A DNA stretch of 62,142 nt from Brevibacillus porteri (GTDB taxonomy: Bacteria > Bacillota > Bacilli > Brevibacillales > Brevibacillaceae), in NCBI RefSeq assembly GCF_003013475.1, contig NZ_PXZO01000044.1, positions 1-62,142 of the forward strand, given 5' to 3'. This document shows positions 18,506 to 26,831 of this stretch, piece by piece. The position numbers and the translations under genes are program-made. Numbering within the stretch: the stretch's first letter is position 1; each line of letters begins with the position of its first letter. The notes beneath the pieces were generated by a model, which was given only the letters and a program-made list of their open reading frames with translations, had not been told where the DNA came from and made no database searches.

Positions 18506-19930
18506 ATGATGTCATGGAAAAATCAATTGCTGAGGAAAAAGTCAGTTGCACAAATGCTGGAGCAGGTGGATAAAAACGAAAGCTCTCTCAAAAAGTCACT
18601 AGGTGCTTTTGACCTCACGATGCTGGGCATCGGCGCGATCATGGGAACAGGGATTTTTGTGTTAACGGGAGTTGCCGCTGCCTTGCACGCTGGACCGGCA
18701 CTTGTTTTGTCTTTTGTTATTGCAGCACTTGCCTGTGTGTTTGCCGCACTCTGCTATGCGGAATTTGCTTCGACTGTTCCGGTGTCGGGAAGCGCTTATA
18801 CATACAGCTATGCGGCATTTGGCGAATTTGTCGCGTGGATGATCGGGTGGGACTTGATTCTCGAATATGGAGTGGCTTGTGCTGCGGTGGCAAGCGGATG
18901 GTCGGGGTATGCCCAGGGATTGCTAGCCGGGTTTAACATCCACTTGCCGAATGCGCTCACGAGTGCGTTTGATGCATCAAAAGGAACGATCATCGATCTA
19001 CCTGCGGTCCTCATCATTATCATCATTACAGCTTTGTTGATGATGGGAACGAGAGAGTCAGCCAGCTTGAATACCATCATGGTGTTGATAAAAATAGCGG
19101 TAGTTGCCCTGTTCCTCGTCGTTGGAGTCATGTATGTTAAACCGGAAAACTGGAGTCCATTCATGCCGTTTGGTTTTGCGGGAGTAGCGACTGGTGCCGC
19201 AACGGTGTTTTTTGCTTTTATTGGATTTGATGCGGTGTCTAGTGCGGCCGAAGAAGTCCGCAATCCCCAGCGCGACATGCCAATCGGGATCATCTCGTCC
19301 TTACTCGTCTGCACGATTTTGTATATTGCAGTCTCACTGACATTGACAGGGATTGTTCCGTACAAATTGTTGAATGTCAAAAATCCGGTCGCGTTTGCGC
19401 TCACCTATGTCAATCAGGACTGGGTAGCAGGCTTCATTTCGTTGGGAGCCATTGTCGGGATCACGACAGTGTTGTTAGTCATGATGTATGGACAAGCCCG
19501 GATGTTTTTTGCGATGAGCCGAGATGGCTTGCTCCCTGAGCTCTTCTCGCACGTACATCCCCGCACACAGGTACCACAAAAGAGCACGCTCGTCGTGGCA
19601 GTATTAGTTGCAACCTTCGGTGGATTATTGCCCCTCTCTAGCTTGGCCCAGCTCACTAACATCGGAACGCTGTTTGCTTTTATTTTGGTCTCGATTGGAC
19701 TAGTTGTACTGCGCCGCACTCACCCGCAATTACCGCGGGCTTTCCGGGTCCCGTTTGTTCCGCTTGTCCCCTTGCTTGCGGTTCTCTTTTGCGGATATCT
19801 CGTTTTCAACCTGCCTACGCTGACCAAGCTCGGTTTTCTCGGTTGGCTGTCGGTCGGAGCGATCGTCTATTTCCTTTATGGGCGCAAACACAGTCGATTG
19901 GCAAAAAAAGACGACTCCTCCCAAACATAA
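18506..19930 (+). CDS. APC-family amino-acid permease (cationic amino-acid transporter type)
   Basis: This 474-residue protein has 12 predicted membrane helices and the APC substrate-site loop in helix 1 (GIGAIMGTGIFVLTG near residues 35-49), close to the YfnA/CAT subgroup that moves amino acids with protons. The helix 6 motif FAFIGFDAVSSAAEEV is also typical. The start at ATG 18506 follows GGGAGG with a six-base spacer, while the upstream frame to 18422 has no coding character. It appears to be a single gene. The exact substrate cannot be read from the sequence. Confidence 0.9.
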   Translation: MMSWKNQLLRKKSVAQMLEQVDKNESSLKKSLGAFDLTMLGIGAIMGTGIFVLTGVAAALHAGPALVLSFVIAALACVFAALCYAEFASTVPVSGSAYTYSYAAFGEFVAWMIGWDLILEYGVACAAVASGWSGYAQGLLAGFNIHLPNALTSAFDASKGTIIDLPAVLIIIIITALLMMGTRESASLNTIMVLIKIAVVALFLVVGVMYVKPENWSPFMPFGFAGVATGAATVFFAFIGFDAVSSAAEEVRNPQRDMPIGIISSLLVCTILYIAVSLTLTGIVPYKLLNVKNPVAFALTYVNQDWVAGFISLGAIVGITTVLLVMMYGQARMFFAMSRDGLLPELFSHVHPRTQVPQKSTLVVAVLVATFGGLLPLSSLAQLTNIGTLFAFILVSIGLVVLRRTHPQLPRAFRVPFVPLVPLLAVLFCGYLVFNLPTLTKLGFLGWLSVGAIVYFLYGRKHSRLAKKDDSSQT

Positions 19931-19950
19931 ATAGCTGGTTAATCCGTTTA

Positions 19951-19980
19951 GGCATGTTTTTCGTGAGCATGTCTTTGTTT
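19951..19980 (+). terminator. Weak terminator after the permease gene
   Basis: GGCATG (19951-19956) can pair with CATGTC (19968-19973), followed by TTTGTTT. The stem is short and contains a G-U pair, so this is tentative. Confidence 0.35.
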
Positions 19981-20048
19981 GCTATCTGACAAAGCGATCC
20001 CATCCATGGTAGAGTAAAAGCAACCAAAACGACGAGGGAGAGCAGGCT

Positions 20049-20567
20049 ATGAAGCGAAAACGAGCAGATCGACCTGGTTGGAGACGCGTGAAGCGATTGG
20101 GCTACCAGCAAAAGTGGGTAGAAGCTTTATCTTTCTCTGGGTACACTGTCCGCCTTTCTCTGGACGAAGTAAGTGAGCCTGCCTATATGCCTGTCGGGGA
20201 TAAAACACTGTGTGTGGGCGATAGAGGATATGTGTACTTGCAATATTTTCCCCATGGTCAAGCTTATGCCGTTACGAAAATGATGGATGAGTTAGGGAAT
20301 ACCGTGCAATGGTATATCGATATTTGCCGGGGACATGGCAAGGATGAGAACGGGCATATCTGGTATGACGATTTGTACCTCGACATCGTGGTACTGCCGA
20401 CAGGAGAAGTATACCTGCTTGATCAGGATGAGCTCGATGAGGCATTGAAAAAAGGCGTTATCACGAGCGAGGATCACCAGTTTGCCTCCGAGACCGCTGA
20501 TCTTTTATTACGAAATATTTTGTCGGGCAAACGGGATGACTTTGATTTTCCGAATTTTTTTGTATAA
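20049..20567 (+). CDS. DUF402 protein, Ntdp-type nucleoside tri/diphosphatase candidate
   Basis: The 172-residue protein matches the DUF402 family, with the signature acidic block WYIDICRGHG...WYDDLYLDIVV followed by LLDQDELDEAL. Some family members (YgaC/Ntdp) hydrolyse nucleoside tri- and diphosphates using these acidic residues for metal binding, so this activity is a reasonable inference. It is a free-standing gene with ribosome site GGGAGAG and a strong terminator directly behind it. Confidence 0.8.
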   Translation: MKRKRADRPGWRRVKRLGYQQKWVEALSFSGYTVRLSLDEVSEPAYMPVGDKTLCVGDRGYVYLQYFPHGQAYAVTKMMDELGNTVQWYIDICRGHGKDENGHIWYDDLYLDIVVLPTGEVYLLDQDELDEALKKGVITSEDHQFASETADLLLRNILSGKRDDFDFPNFFV

Positions 20568-20576
20568 ACGTATGAA

Positions 20577-20611
20577 AGAACGAAGGCGGTTGTCGCTTTC
20601 GTTCTTTTTTT
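20577..20611 (+). terminator. Terminator of the DUF402 gene
   Basis: AGAACGAAGGCG (20577-20588) pairs with CGCTTTCGTTCT (20594-20605), 12 bp with one G-U pair, followed by a T run. Confidence 0.92.
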
Positions 20612-20765
20612 GCTCGACGTACCGTATTTTGGAGTGGAGTCGGAGGCTCGGAGCTTGTCCTAGTCCAAAATAACCATATTTTTATTTCGTGTAAAAAACT
20701 GTATGTTACGCCTTAAAAATGAAATACGATTTTTATGTACACACAAACTATTTTGGAGGAGAAGT

Positions 20766-21692
20766 ATGAAGAGATTAGTTCAATCCTTACTCGCAGTAAC
20801 ACTCATGTTCAGTTTAACGCTAAACAGCAACAGCGTATCAGCAAAATCGGAGAAAGAAGAGCTTGGTGTACCGAATCAGTTCCTTGATGATGAGCAGCTA
20901 GAGGAAAATGACGCGAAATTCAAAAGTGAATACCAACTTGATAGCACGTATATTTCCGACAACCTAATCAGTTATCCAAAACCTGGGGATGTGTTCGTAT
21001 CAGTTTCTAATCCTATTATTGCGCAGACAGATGTTCCTACAAACATTCGACCTGCGCTAACATTCCTGGTGCCAATTACTTTTGACAATGATCCGTCAAC
21101 AGTAGTATCGCTCTATAAGGTTGAAGGAAAATCACCAGTCAGCGGAAAATTGGAGATTAGAAATAACACACTCTATATTCGTCCTGACAAGACTTTGGAA
21201 TCCAATACGAAATATGCGATCGAGATTGACAAAGGAGCAATTGTAAGCACCATTGATTCTACTAAATCGATCGATAAGTATTTATTACAGTTTGTGACCA
21301 GCAACAACGAAGCGCCTATAGTAATCGATGTAAAGCCGTATGGAGAGGAAACAAAAGTGGATGTAGATGCGGTTATTGCAATTAAGTATGATCGCAAAGT
21401 GATAAGTGGAACAAAGAAATTCCTATTAATGAATGACAATGGTGCGAAGGTTCCTGCAACTTTTACTGTCAGTAATGACACTGTAACGATCCAACCGAAA
21501 GCGCCTTTAAAAAATAATGTAGAGTACTACATAGATGTAGCCCAAGGAGCAGTAAAGGATACATCAGGGAATGAAAGCTATAAATATTTTTCCGTGTTTT
21601 CAACAGGCACTCCATCTGATTCAGGGGCCATTCCTGAGGATCCAGAACCAATTGATCTTGAATTAGGTGACATTTCAATAGAGTTTGAGTAG
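20766..21692 (+). CDS. Secreted protein with two SbsA-type Ig-like domains
   Basis: The 308-residue product has a Sec signal peptide (MKRLVQSLLAVTLMFSLT to about VSA, residue 26). The mature part holds two repeats of the SbsA Ig-like (Big_5) fold, each ending in the pattern 'L-N-V-Y-I-D-x-A-Q/K-G-A-V/I' (KYAIEIDKGAIVS and EYYIDVAQGAVKD). Such domains occur in S-layer and cell-surface proteins. No anchoring motif or catalytic domain is visible, and the tail is acidic. ATG 20766 has GGAGG seven bases upstream; the 21-codon upstream extension is not credible. The gene is visibly more A/T-rich than its neighbours, suggesting separate ancestry. Confidence 0.8.
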   Translation: MKRLVQSLLAVTLMFSLTLNSNSVSAKSEKEELGVPNQFLDDEQLEENDAKFKSEYQLDSTYISDNLISYPKPGDVFVSVSNPIIAQTDVPTNIRPALTFLVPITFDNDPSTVVSLYKVEGKSPVSGKLEIRNNTLYIRPDKTLESNTKYAIEIDKGAIVSTIDSTKSIDKYLLQFVTSNNEAPIVIDVKPYGEETKVDVDAVIAIKYDRKVISGTKKFLLMNDNGAKVPATFTVSNDTVTIQPKAPLKNNVEYYIDVAQGAVKDTSGNESYKYFSVFSTGTPSDSGAIPEDPEPIDLELGDISIEFE

Positions 21693-21776
21693 AAAAAATC
21701 AGTGAAGATTGGATTGAAATTTGCGACTGCTACATTAAAGGGCGACAAGTGTATAGGGTGAAATGTAAAGAAAGAA

Positions 21777-21810
21777 GGGGTGTCTCTCTCCCAGAGAGGG
21801 CCCTTTTTTC
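21777..21810 (+). terminator. Probable terminator of the Ig-like protein gene
   Basis: CTCTCT (21784-21789) pairs with AGAGAG (21793-21798), flanked by GGGG and CCC, followed by six T. It sits at the left edge of the topB relic. Confidence 0.6.
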
Positions 21811-21958
21811 CTTTTTTGAAGGAGATAAATATATGATAACGTGGTCACTCGGACATTTGGTCACTCTCGCTAATCTGAAGCGTACGGGCAGCAATTCAGC
21901 TCGTGGCGAATCAAGGATTTGCCGATTATGCCGTCCCGATTACGCTTGGTCGTGATCT
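21811..21958 (+). pseudogene. Partial duplicate of topB (5' part, frameshifted)
   Basis: About 147 bases closely match topB positions 22768-22915, covering the stretch that encodes FFEGDKYIVTWALGHLVTL and onward to LRLVVI. The relic carries a one-base deletion at the codons for 'ADPEAYG' (GATCCTGAAG has become AATCTGAAG), so the frame is lost. It ends abruptly at GTCGTGATC and joins pyrH-like sequence. One substitution (ATC to ATG) behind AAGGAGAT creates a chance start site. It is not functional as a topoisomerase. Confidence 0.88.
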
Positions 21959-21959
21959 T

Positions 21960-22249
21960 TTCTGGATATGGGAGTAGAAGTAGCCATCATGATCGGAGAG
22001 GGCAATATTTTTCGTGGAAACATGGCCGATCCACGCAAGGATTCTACCGCGAAGCAGTATGTGGAGGTTTCTTTTGACGAGGTGGTCAGAAGAGATTTGC
22101 GTGTCATGGATCAGTCCGCAATGATTTTGGCCAGAGACCACCAATTGCCTCTGCACGTGTTTAACTTTGACCAACTGGGAGCCATGGCGCGGATTTGTCG
22201 AGGGGAGCAGGTAGGTACATACATTAGCACAGAGCTTGCGGTAGCCTAG
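21960..22249 (+). pseudogene. pyrH (UMP kinase) relic with internal deletion
   Basis: The frame reads DMGVEVAIMIGEGNIFRG, like the nucleotide-binding strand of PyrH, and jumps directly to MADPRKDSTAKQYVEVSFDE followed by VMDQSAMILARDHQLPLHVF and GEQVGTYIS, which is the PyrH C-terminus. About 100 central residues, including most of the UMP pocket, are missing in frame, as is the N-terminus with its Lys-rich ATP loop. Key residues have drifted (GGGN is now GEGN). It is a degraded copy; the functional pyrH must be elsewhere. Confidence 0.82.
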
Positions 22250-22284
22250 GACAAGAAAATAAAGTCCTTGACTGCCGCAGACAA

Positions 22285-22476
22285 TTACATCTCACCTGGT
22301 GTTTTCTGCCCGATGCGGGGGATATGCCGAAGCTTGATCACGGTGAGTATGGCGATAGCGATCATGAGCCCGCCACTAACGGCCACAACAGCATGCATGC
22401 TGTCGGTAAATGCTATCTGGGCGCCATGAAGAAGTGTTGAACCAATAGGTTCGCCGACTTTCCACTGTTGCTTCAT
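22285..22476 (-). pseudogene. MFS drug-exporter stub (C-terminal fragment)
   Basis: The 63-codon frame begins MKQQWKVGEPIGS and continues HGAQIAFTDSMHAVVAVSGGLMIAIA, which resembles the loop and final helix of 14-TM EmrB/QacA-type exporters (typically '...AFVDAMHVALLVAA...'). Everything before the last one or two helices is absent. The start has a good ribosome site (AAAGGGGC) and an intact-looking regulated promoter upstream, so the upstream control region has outlived the gene. It could still be expressed as a small membrane peptide. Confidence 0.7.
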
Positions 22477-22521
22477 GATCAGCCCCTTTCTGGGTCGCTA
22501 GCGTTTCACCGGTGACTTCAC

Positions 22522-22550
22522 TATAAACCGTTACGTTACGTAATGGTCAA
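22522..22550 (-). promoter_or_regulatory. Promoter with palindromic operator for the MFS stub
   Basis: Read on the minus strand, TTGACC (22550-22545) and TTTATA (22527-22522) are separated by exactly 17 bases. The spacer holds the palindrome TTACGTAACGTAA (22531-22543, arms TTACGT/ACGTAA). This is the usual layout for repression by a TetR- or MarR-type regulator. No such regulator gene is adjacent. Confidence 0.6.
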
Positions 22551-22680
22551 GGAGCCTTATGAAGTTTTTTCCAATTCGTCTAAAACTTTATGACCTCGGA
22601 ACATTTAAAAGCTCCTTCTTCCTGCTTTTTTGTTTACAATGGATAACAGGTTGTTGAATTGGTTTGAAAGGATGTCGTAC

Positions 22681-24879
22681 ATGAGTAAAACAGTTGTACT
22701 GGCAGAAAAGCCTTCGGTTGGACGCGACATTGCGAAAGTATTGCAGTGTCACAAAAAAGGAAACGGCTTTTTTGAAGGAGATAAATATATCGTAACGTGG
22801 GCGCTTGGGCATTTGGTCACTCTCGCTGATCCTGAAGCGTACGGGCAGCAATTCAGCTCGTGGCGAATCGAGGATTTGCCGATTATGCCCTCCCCATTGC
22901 GCTTGGTCGTGATCAAGGAAAGCAACAAGCAATTCCAAGTCGTCAAACAACAATTGCGTCGCAACGATGTCGGGCAGATCGTCATTGCGACGGATGCAGG
23001 GCGTGAAGGAGAGCTCGTTGCCCGGTGGATTCTCGAGCTGGTTCACGTGAATAAACCAATCAAGCGTTTGTGGATTTCCTCGGTGACAGATAAGGCGATC
23101 CGTGAAGGCTTCCGCAATCTAAAGGACGGCAAAAACTATGAAAACTTGTTTGCCTCCGCCGCTGCTCGTGCAGAAGCAGACTGGCTCGTAGGAATCAATG
23201 CCACCCGCGCTTTGACGTGCAAGCATAACGCACAGCTCTCATGCGGTCGAGTCCAGACGCCAACACTCGCTATTGTGGCATCGCGAGAAGAGGAGATTCG
23301 TCGCTTTACACCCAAGCCATTTTACGGGCTGTCTGCGGTGGCTCAAGGTCCGATTCAGCTCCAATGGCAAGATCAGCAAACGAAGGATGTCAAAACGTTT
23401 TCCAAGGAGAAAGCGGATCAGCTCACAGCTTCGCTCAAACAAGAGAAAAGCGCAAAAGTCATCGAGATTACTCGTGCACACAAAAAGACGTATGCTCCAC
23501 AGCTGTACGATTTGACGGAGCTGCAACGGGATGCCAACCGGATGTTTGGCTACTCACCAAAGCAGACGCTGTCTATCATGCAAGGGCTATATGAGCATCA
23601 CAAGGCCGTGACGTATCCACGAACGGACTCTCGTTATCTCTCTGCTGATATCGTCGAGACGCTGCCGGATCGAATCAAGGCTGTCCAAATGAAGCCATAT
23701 GCGCCTCTCGCTGCCAGAATCCTGCGTGCGCCGATCAAAGCGAACAAATCGTTCGTGGATGACAGCAAAGTATCAGACCATCATGCGATCATCCCGACAG
23801 AGCAAGCTGTTTTTCTCGGTGATTTGAGCGATAAGGAGCGCAAGATTTTTGACCTCATCGTGAAACGCTTCCTGGCTGTTCTGCTGCCTGCCTTCGAATA
23901 CGAGCAAACGACCATCCAGACGAAAATCGGGAATGAAACGTTCCTGGCAAAAGGAAAAACCGTGCTCTCCCAAGGCTGGAGAGAGGCGTATGACCACGAT
24001 GTAGAAGAAGACGATGCGAAGGATGACGTAAAGGAACAGATTCTGCCTTCTCTAGCCAAAGGAGATCGCCTGCACATCCAGTCGATATCCCAGACTAAGG
24101 GCGAAACGAAGCCGCCAGAGCCTTTCACAGAAGCGAGTCTGCTGTCTGCGATGGAAAACCCGGCGAAATACATGGCGAACGAGAGCAAGGATTTGATCAA
24201 AACGATTGGGGAAACGGGCGGACTGGGTACGGTAGCCACTCGCGCGGATGTGATCGAGAAGCTGTTCAACAGCTTTTTGCTAGAAAAGCGCGGCAAGCAT
24301 CTTTTTGTCACCGCAAAAGCTAAGCAATTGCTAGAGCTCGTCCCAGATGAAATGCAGTCGCCGACCTTGACCGCCCAATGGGAGCAAAAGCTCGGTGCCA
24401 TCGCCAAGGGAAGCTTGAACAAGCGAGCGTTTATCGAAGAGATGAAATCGTACGCCAAAGAAGTCGTCCAACAGATCAAGAACAGCGATCAGACTTTCCG
24501 GCACGACAACCTGACCAGAAGCAGGTGCCCGGAGTGCAATAAGTTTTTGCTGGAGGTAAACGGAAAGCGCGGCAAAATGCAGGTGTGCCAGGATCGGGAA
24601 TGCGGCTATCGCAAAAGCATTGCCAAGCAGACCAATGCCAGATGTCCAAAATGCCACAAAAGATTGGAGCTGCGCGGAGAAGGGGAAGGACAAACCTTTG
24701 TCTGCGGTTGTGGGCACAAGGAGAAACTGAAGACCTTCCAGGAGCGTCGCGATAAGGAAAAGGGCAGCAAGGTTTCGAAGAAAGAAGTAACCAAGTATTT
24801 GAAGGGGCAAGACAAGGAACAGGACGAAGGAATCAACTCAGCGTTGAAAGACGCCCTGTCCAAATTAAAGTTCGATTAA
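22681..24879 (+). CDS. topB: DNA topoisomerase III
   Basis: TopB is a type IA topoisomerase that decatenates DNA. The 732-residue protein starts with the Toprim domain (VLAEKPSVGRDIA, catalytic Glu at residue 8). It has DAGREGELVARW, and the active-site Tyr lies in VTYPRTDSRYLS. Two Cys-rich zinc ribbons occupy the C-terminus (CPECNKF...CQDRECGY and CPKCHKR...CGCGHKE). ATG 22681 is preceded by AAAGGATG; the upstream frame extension to 22630 is unsupported. A partial copy of its 5' region lies about 960 bases upstream. A bidirectional terminator follows. Confidence 0.95.
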   Translation: MSKTVVLAEKPSVGRDIAKVLQCHKKGNGFFEGDKYIVTWALGHLVTLADPEAYGQQFSSWRIEDLPIMPSPLRLVVIKESNKQFQVVKQQLRRNDVGQIVIATDAGREGELVARWILELVHVNKPIKRLWISSVTDKAIREGFRNLKDGKNYENLFASAAARAEADWLVGINATRALTCKHNAQLSCGRVQTPTLAIVASREEEIRRFTPKPFYGLSAVAQGPIQLQWQDQQTKDVKTFSKEKADQLTASLKQEKSAKVIEITRAHKKTYAPQLYDLTELQRDANRMFGYSPKQTLSIMQGLYEHHKAVTYPRTDSRYLSADIVETLPDRIKAVQMKPYAPLAARILRAPIKANKSFVDDSKVSDHHAIIPTEQAVFLGDLSDKERKIFDLIVKRFLAVLLPAFEYEQTTIQTKIGNETFLAKGKTVLSQGWREAYDHDVEEDDAKDDVKEQILPSLAKGDRLHIQSISQTKGETKPPEPFTEASLLSAMENPAKYMANESKDLIKTIGETGGLGTVATRADVIEKLFNSFLLEKRGKHLFVTAKAKQLLELVPDEMQSPTLTAQWEQKLGAIAKGSLNKRAFIEEMKSYAKEVVQQIKNSDQTFRHDNLTRSRCPECNKFLLEVNGKRGKMQVCQDRECGYRKSIAKQTNARCPKCHKRLELRGEGEGQTFVCGCGHKEKLKTFQERRDKEKGSKVSKKEVTKYLKGQDKEQDEGINSALKDALSKLKFD

Positions 24880-24883
24880 AAAG

Positions 24884-24909
24884 GCATGAAACAAAAGCAT
24901 GAAACAAAA
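24884..24909 (+). repeat. Perfect 13-bp tandem duplication after topB
   Basis: GCATGAAACAAAA occurs twice with no gap (24884-24896 and 24897-24909), immediately before the terminator stem. It probably arose by replication slippage. Confidence 0.9.
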
Positions 24910-24945
24910 GGCGGCCGACTATTCCTGTCAGCCGCCTCATTATAT
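24910..24945. terminator. Bidirectional terminator between topB and the VOC gene
   Basis: GGCGGC (24910-24915) pairs with GCCGCC (24931-24936), with an inner GAC/GTC stem. T-rich sequence follows on the plus strand and CTTTTGTTT follows on the minus strand, so it can serve both converging genes. Confidence 0.75.
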
Positions 24946-25332
24946 TTACTTTTTCTCCAGCACAGCAAAGTAATTTTCTTCATCGTCTGCGAAGTTAAAG
25001 ACGCGGCCCGAAGGCATCGTAACAATGTCTCCAACCTTCACACTTTTATTCATGAGGTCGTTACGCAATTCCTCGATATTTTCCGAAAAGAGCAGAAGCG
25101 AAGGAGTGCCAAGATTCATTCCGGGCGACATTTTCGCAACCCATTCTTTATTGTGCAGAACGATGCTTGTTTCAGCGCCTTGTGCGGGAGCAATTTCAAT
25201 CCATCTCATTTCACCGTTCTTCTCTTCTGAAACAACACGAAACCCTAGTTTTTCTGTCCAAAAGCTCACTGCTTGATCCTGGTTATTGACATACAGCATG
25301 ATTTGACCGACTTTGCTAATCATCATAGCCAT
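24946..25332 (-). CDS. VOC-family (glyoxalase/bleomycin-resistance) protein
   Basis: The 128-residue protein has the paired beta-alpha-beta-beta-beta layout of the vicinal oxygen chelate superfamily: QIMLYVNNQDQAVSFWTEKLGF at the start and a C-terminal FNFADDEENYFAVLE strand. The usual metal-site Glu near the C-terminus is present, but the substrate cannot be inferred. The start at 25332 follows GGGAG with a six-base spacer. It is a single gene convergent with topB and divergent from the HlyD-ABC operon. Confidence 0.82.
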   Translation of the reverse strand: MAMMISKVGQIMLYVNNQDQAVSFWTEKLGFRVVSEEKNGEMRWIEIAPAQGAETSIVLHNKEWVAKMSPGMNLGTPSLLLFSENIEELRNDLMNKSVKVGDIVTMPSGRVFNFADDEENYFAVLEKK

Positions 25333-25510
25333 TTTCCACTCCCTACATGGTAGTTAAAAACCCGACGCTCCTAATCCTTTCCATCCCGACGGTATCTGAT
25401 ACACGATGCCAACGGACTTGTCTTCATCATAGCATGAATAATCAGACAGGGTTTCTTTTCGATTGCGCATTCTAGAAAAAGGAATTGCATTTCGTAAAAG
25501 AGGAGCATAT

Positions 25511-25537
25511 ACTCACAATTAAAAGTGAGTAATCACT
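25511..25537. promoter_or_regulatory. Operator site 1 upstream of the HlyD-ABC-TetR operon
   Basis: ACTCAC (25511-25516) and GTGAGT (25525-25530) form a perfect inverted repeat with an eight-base spacer, overlapping GTGAGTAATCACT (25525-25537). That 13-mer recurs in inverted orientation at 25600-25612. The TetR gene at the end of the operon is the obvious candidate for binding. The rest of 25333-25640 holds no gene. Confidence 0.6.
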
Positions 25538-25599
25538 CGCTAATTAAAAAGATCATCTAGAGCTTGTTTCTGTGGCTTGTTTTTTCCTCATAAAAAGAA

Positions 25600-25614
25600 A
25601 GTGATTACTCACTC
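25600..25614. promoter_or_regulatory. Operator site 2 upstream of the HlyD-ABC-TetR operon
   Basis: AGTGATTACTCAC at 25600-25612 is the exact reverse complement of the 13-mer at 25525-25537. It lies close to the start of the first gene, where a bound repressor would block transcription. Confidence 0.6.
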
Positions 25615-25640
25615 TATTACGTAGGTAGGGGGAAGCGTTT

Positions 25641-26831
25641 ATGAAACCAGTTGTTCGCTCTATATGTATCGGGGGACTGTTACTGGCATTGTCGGGCTGC
25701 AATTGGACATCCGAAAATCATCCGTCTCTGTCCGGCACAATTGAGGCCATCGAGCTGCCGATCGTAGCGGAAGTAGGCGGATTGGTGACAAACGTTACGG
25801 CAGAAGAGGGAAGTGCAGTAAAGAAAGGACAAGTGCTAGCCCAAATCGATAAACGAAGCTACCAAATTACTGTGGCAGAAGCACAGGCAGCATTGGACCA
25901 AGCGACAGCTAGACTAGAAGAGGCGAGGGCTGGTTCACGCGACACGACGATCCAAAGAAGCTTGGCCAACGTCCAGCAAGCAAATGCGAATATCCAACTG
26001 GCACAAGCGAGAAAAAATCAGGCGGAAGCAGGAAAAGCACGAGCGACTGAGCAGATGACGCAGGCAGAATCGCAATGGCAGGGGGCGCAGCAGACCCTTT
26101 TGTATCAACAAAAAAGACTCGAGGAAGCAACAGCGCTCTTCGAAAAAGGAGCAATCTCTGCCAAAGACCTCGACACGCAAAAAGAAGCAGTGAACCAGGC
26201 AAAAACGCAGGCAGATCAATGGACGGCACAAGTAGCTCAGACACAGGCACAGTACCGTTCTGCACAAGAAGACATCGCTGCTGCTGCGGCCCAAATCGGT
26301 ACAGCACAAGCCGCGCAAGCCGGAGCGCAGGCGGATCTCGATCAGGTGAAGGAAGGAAGTACCGATTACGCAATTCGGGCACTGCTCGCCACCCAGCAGC
26401 AGGCAAAAGCGAAACTGGATCAAGCCTTATTGCAGTTGGAAAAGTCCAAGATTACTGCAACAGACGATGGTACTCTCTTGCGCTCCTCTATCGAACAGGG
26501 GGAAGTAGCCAAAACAGGCGCTACCTTGTTTACGATGATGAAGCCAGATCTGCTCGAGCTCGTCGTGTACATCCCGGAAGCACAATTGAATCGGGTGAAA
26601 AAAGGGCAAGAGGTTGTCATCAAGGTGGATGCCTATCCTGAGGAGACCTTTACGGGAACGATCAGTCGCATCTCAGAAAAAGCAGAGTTCACGCCGAAAA
26701 ATGTACAGACGCCAGATGAACGCACCAAGCTTGTGTTCGCTGTTACGATACACATCACAGAAGGACTCGACAAAATCAAACCTGGCATGCCTGCCGATGT
26801 GCTGCTGGCAGACGAGGAGGGAGGCCAATGA
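25641..26831 (+). CDS. HlyD-type membrane-fusion lipoprotein of an ABC exporter
   Basis: The 396-residue protein begins with a lipoprotein signal (LLLALSGC, lipobox Cys at residue 20). A split biotinyl-lipoyl domain (LPIVAEVGGLVTNVTAEEGSAVKKGQVLAQID) is followed by a long Gln/Ala-rich coiled coil (about residues 75-265) and a beta-barrel domain (VYIPEAQLNRVKKGQEVVIKVD). It would link the ABC pump of the next two genes to the outside of the membrane or wall. The stop overlaps the next start (ATGA). Confidence 0.9.
   Translation: MKPVVRSICIGGLLLALSGCNWTSENHPSLSGTIEAIELPIVAEVGGLVTNVTAEEGSAVKKGQVLAQIDKRSYQITVAEAQAALDQATARLEEARAGSRDTTIQRSLANVQQANANIQLAQARKNQAEAGKARATEQMTQAESQWQGAQQTLLYQQKRLEEATALFEKGAISAKDLDTQKEAVNQAKTQADQWTAQVAQTQAQYRSAQEDIAAAAAQIGTAQAAQAGAQADLDQVKEGSTDYAIRALLATQQQAKAKLDQALLQLEKSKITATDDGTLLRSSIEQGEVAKTGATLFTMMKPDLLELVVYIPEAQLNRVKKGQEVVIKVDAYPEETFTGTISRISEKAEFTPKNVQTPDERTKLVFAVTIHITEGLDKIKPGMPADVLLADEEGGQ

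Noticed and set aside
24884..24909. Tandem 13-mer as a CRISPR or iteron
   Set aside because: There are only two copies without spacers, next to a terminator, so slippage is simpler.
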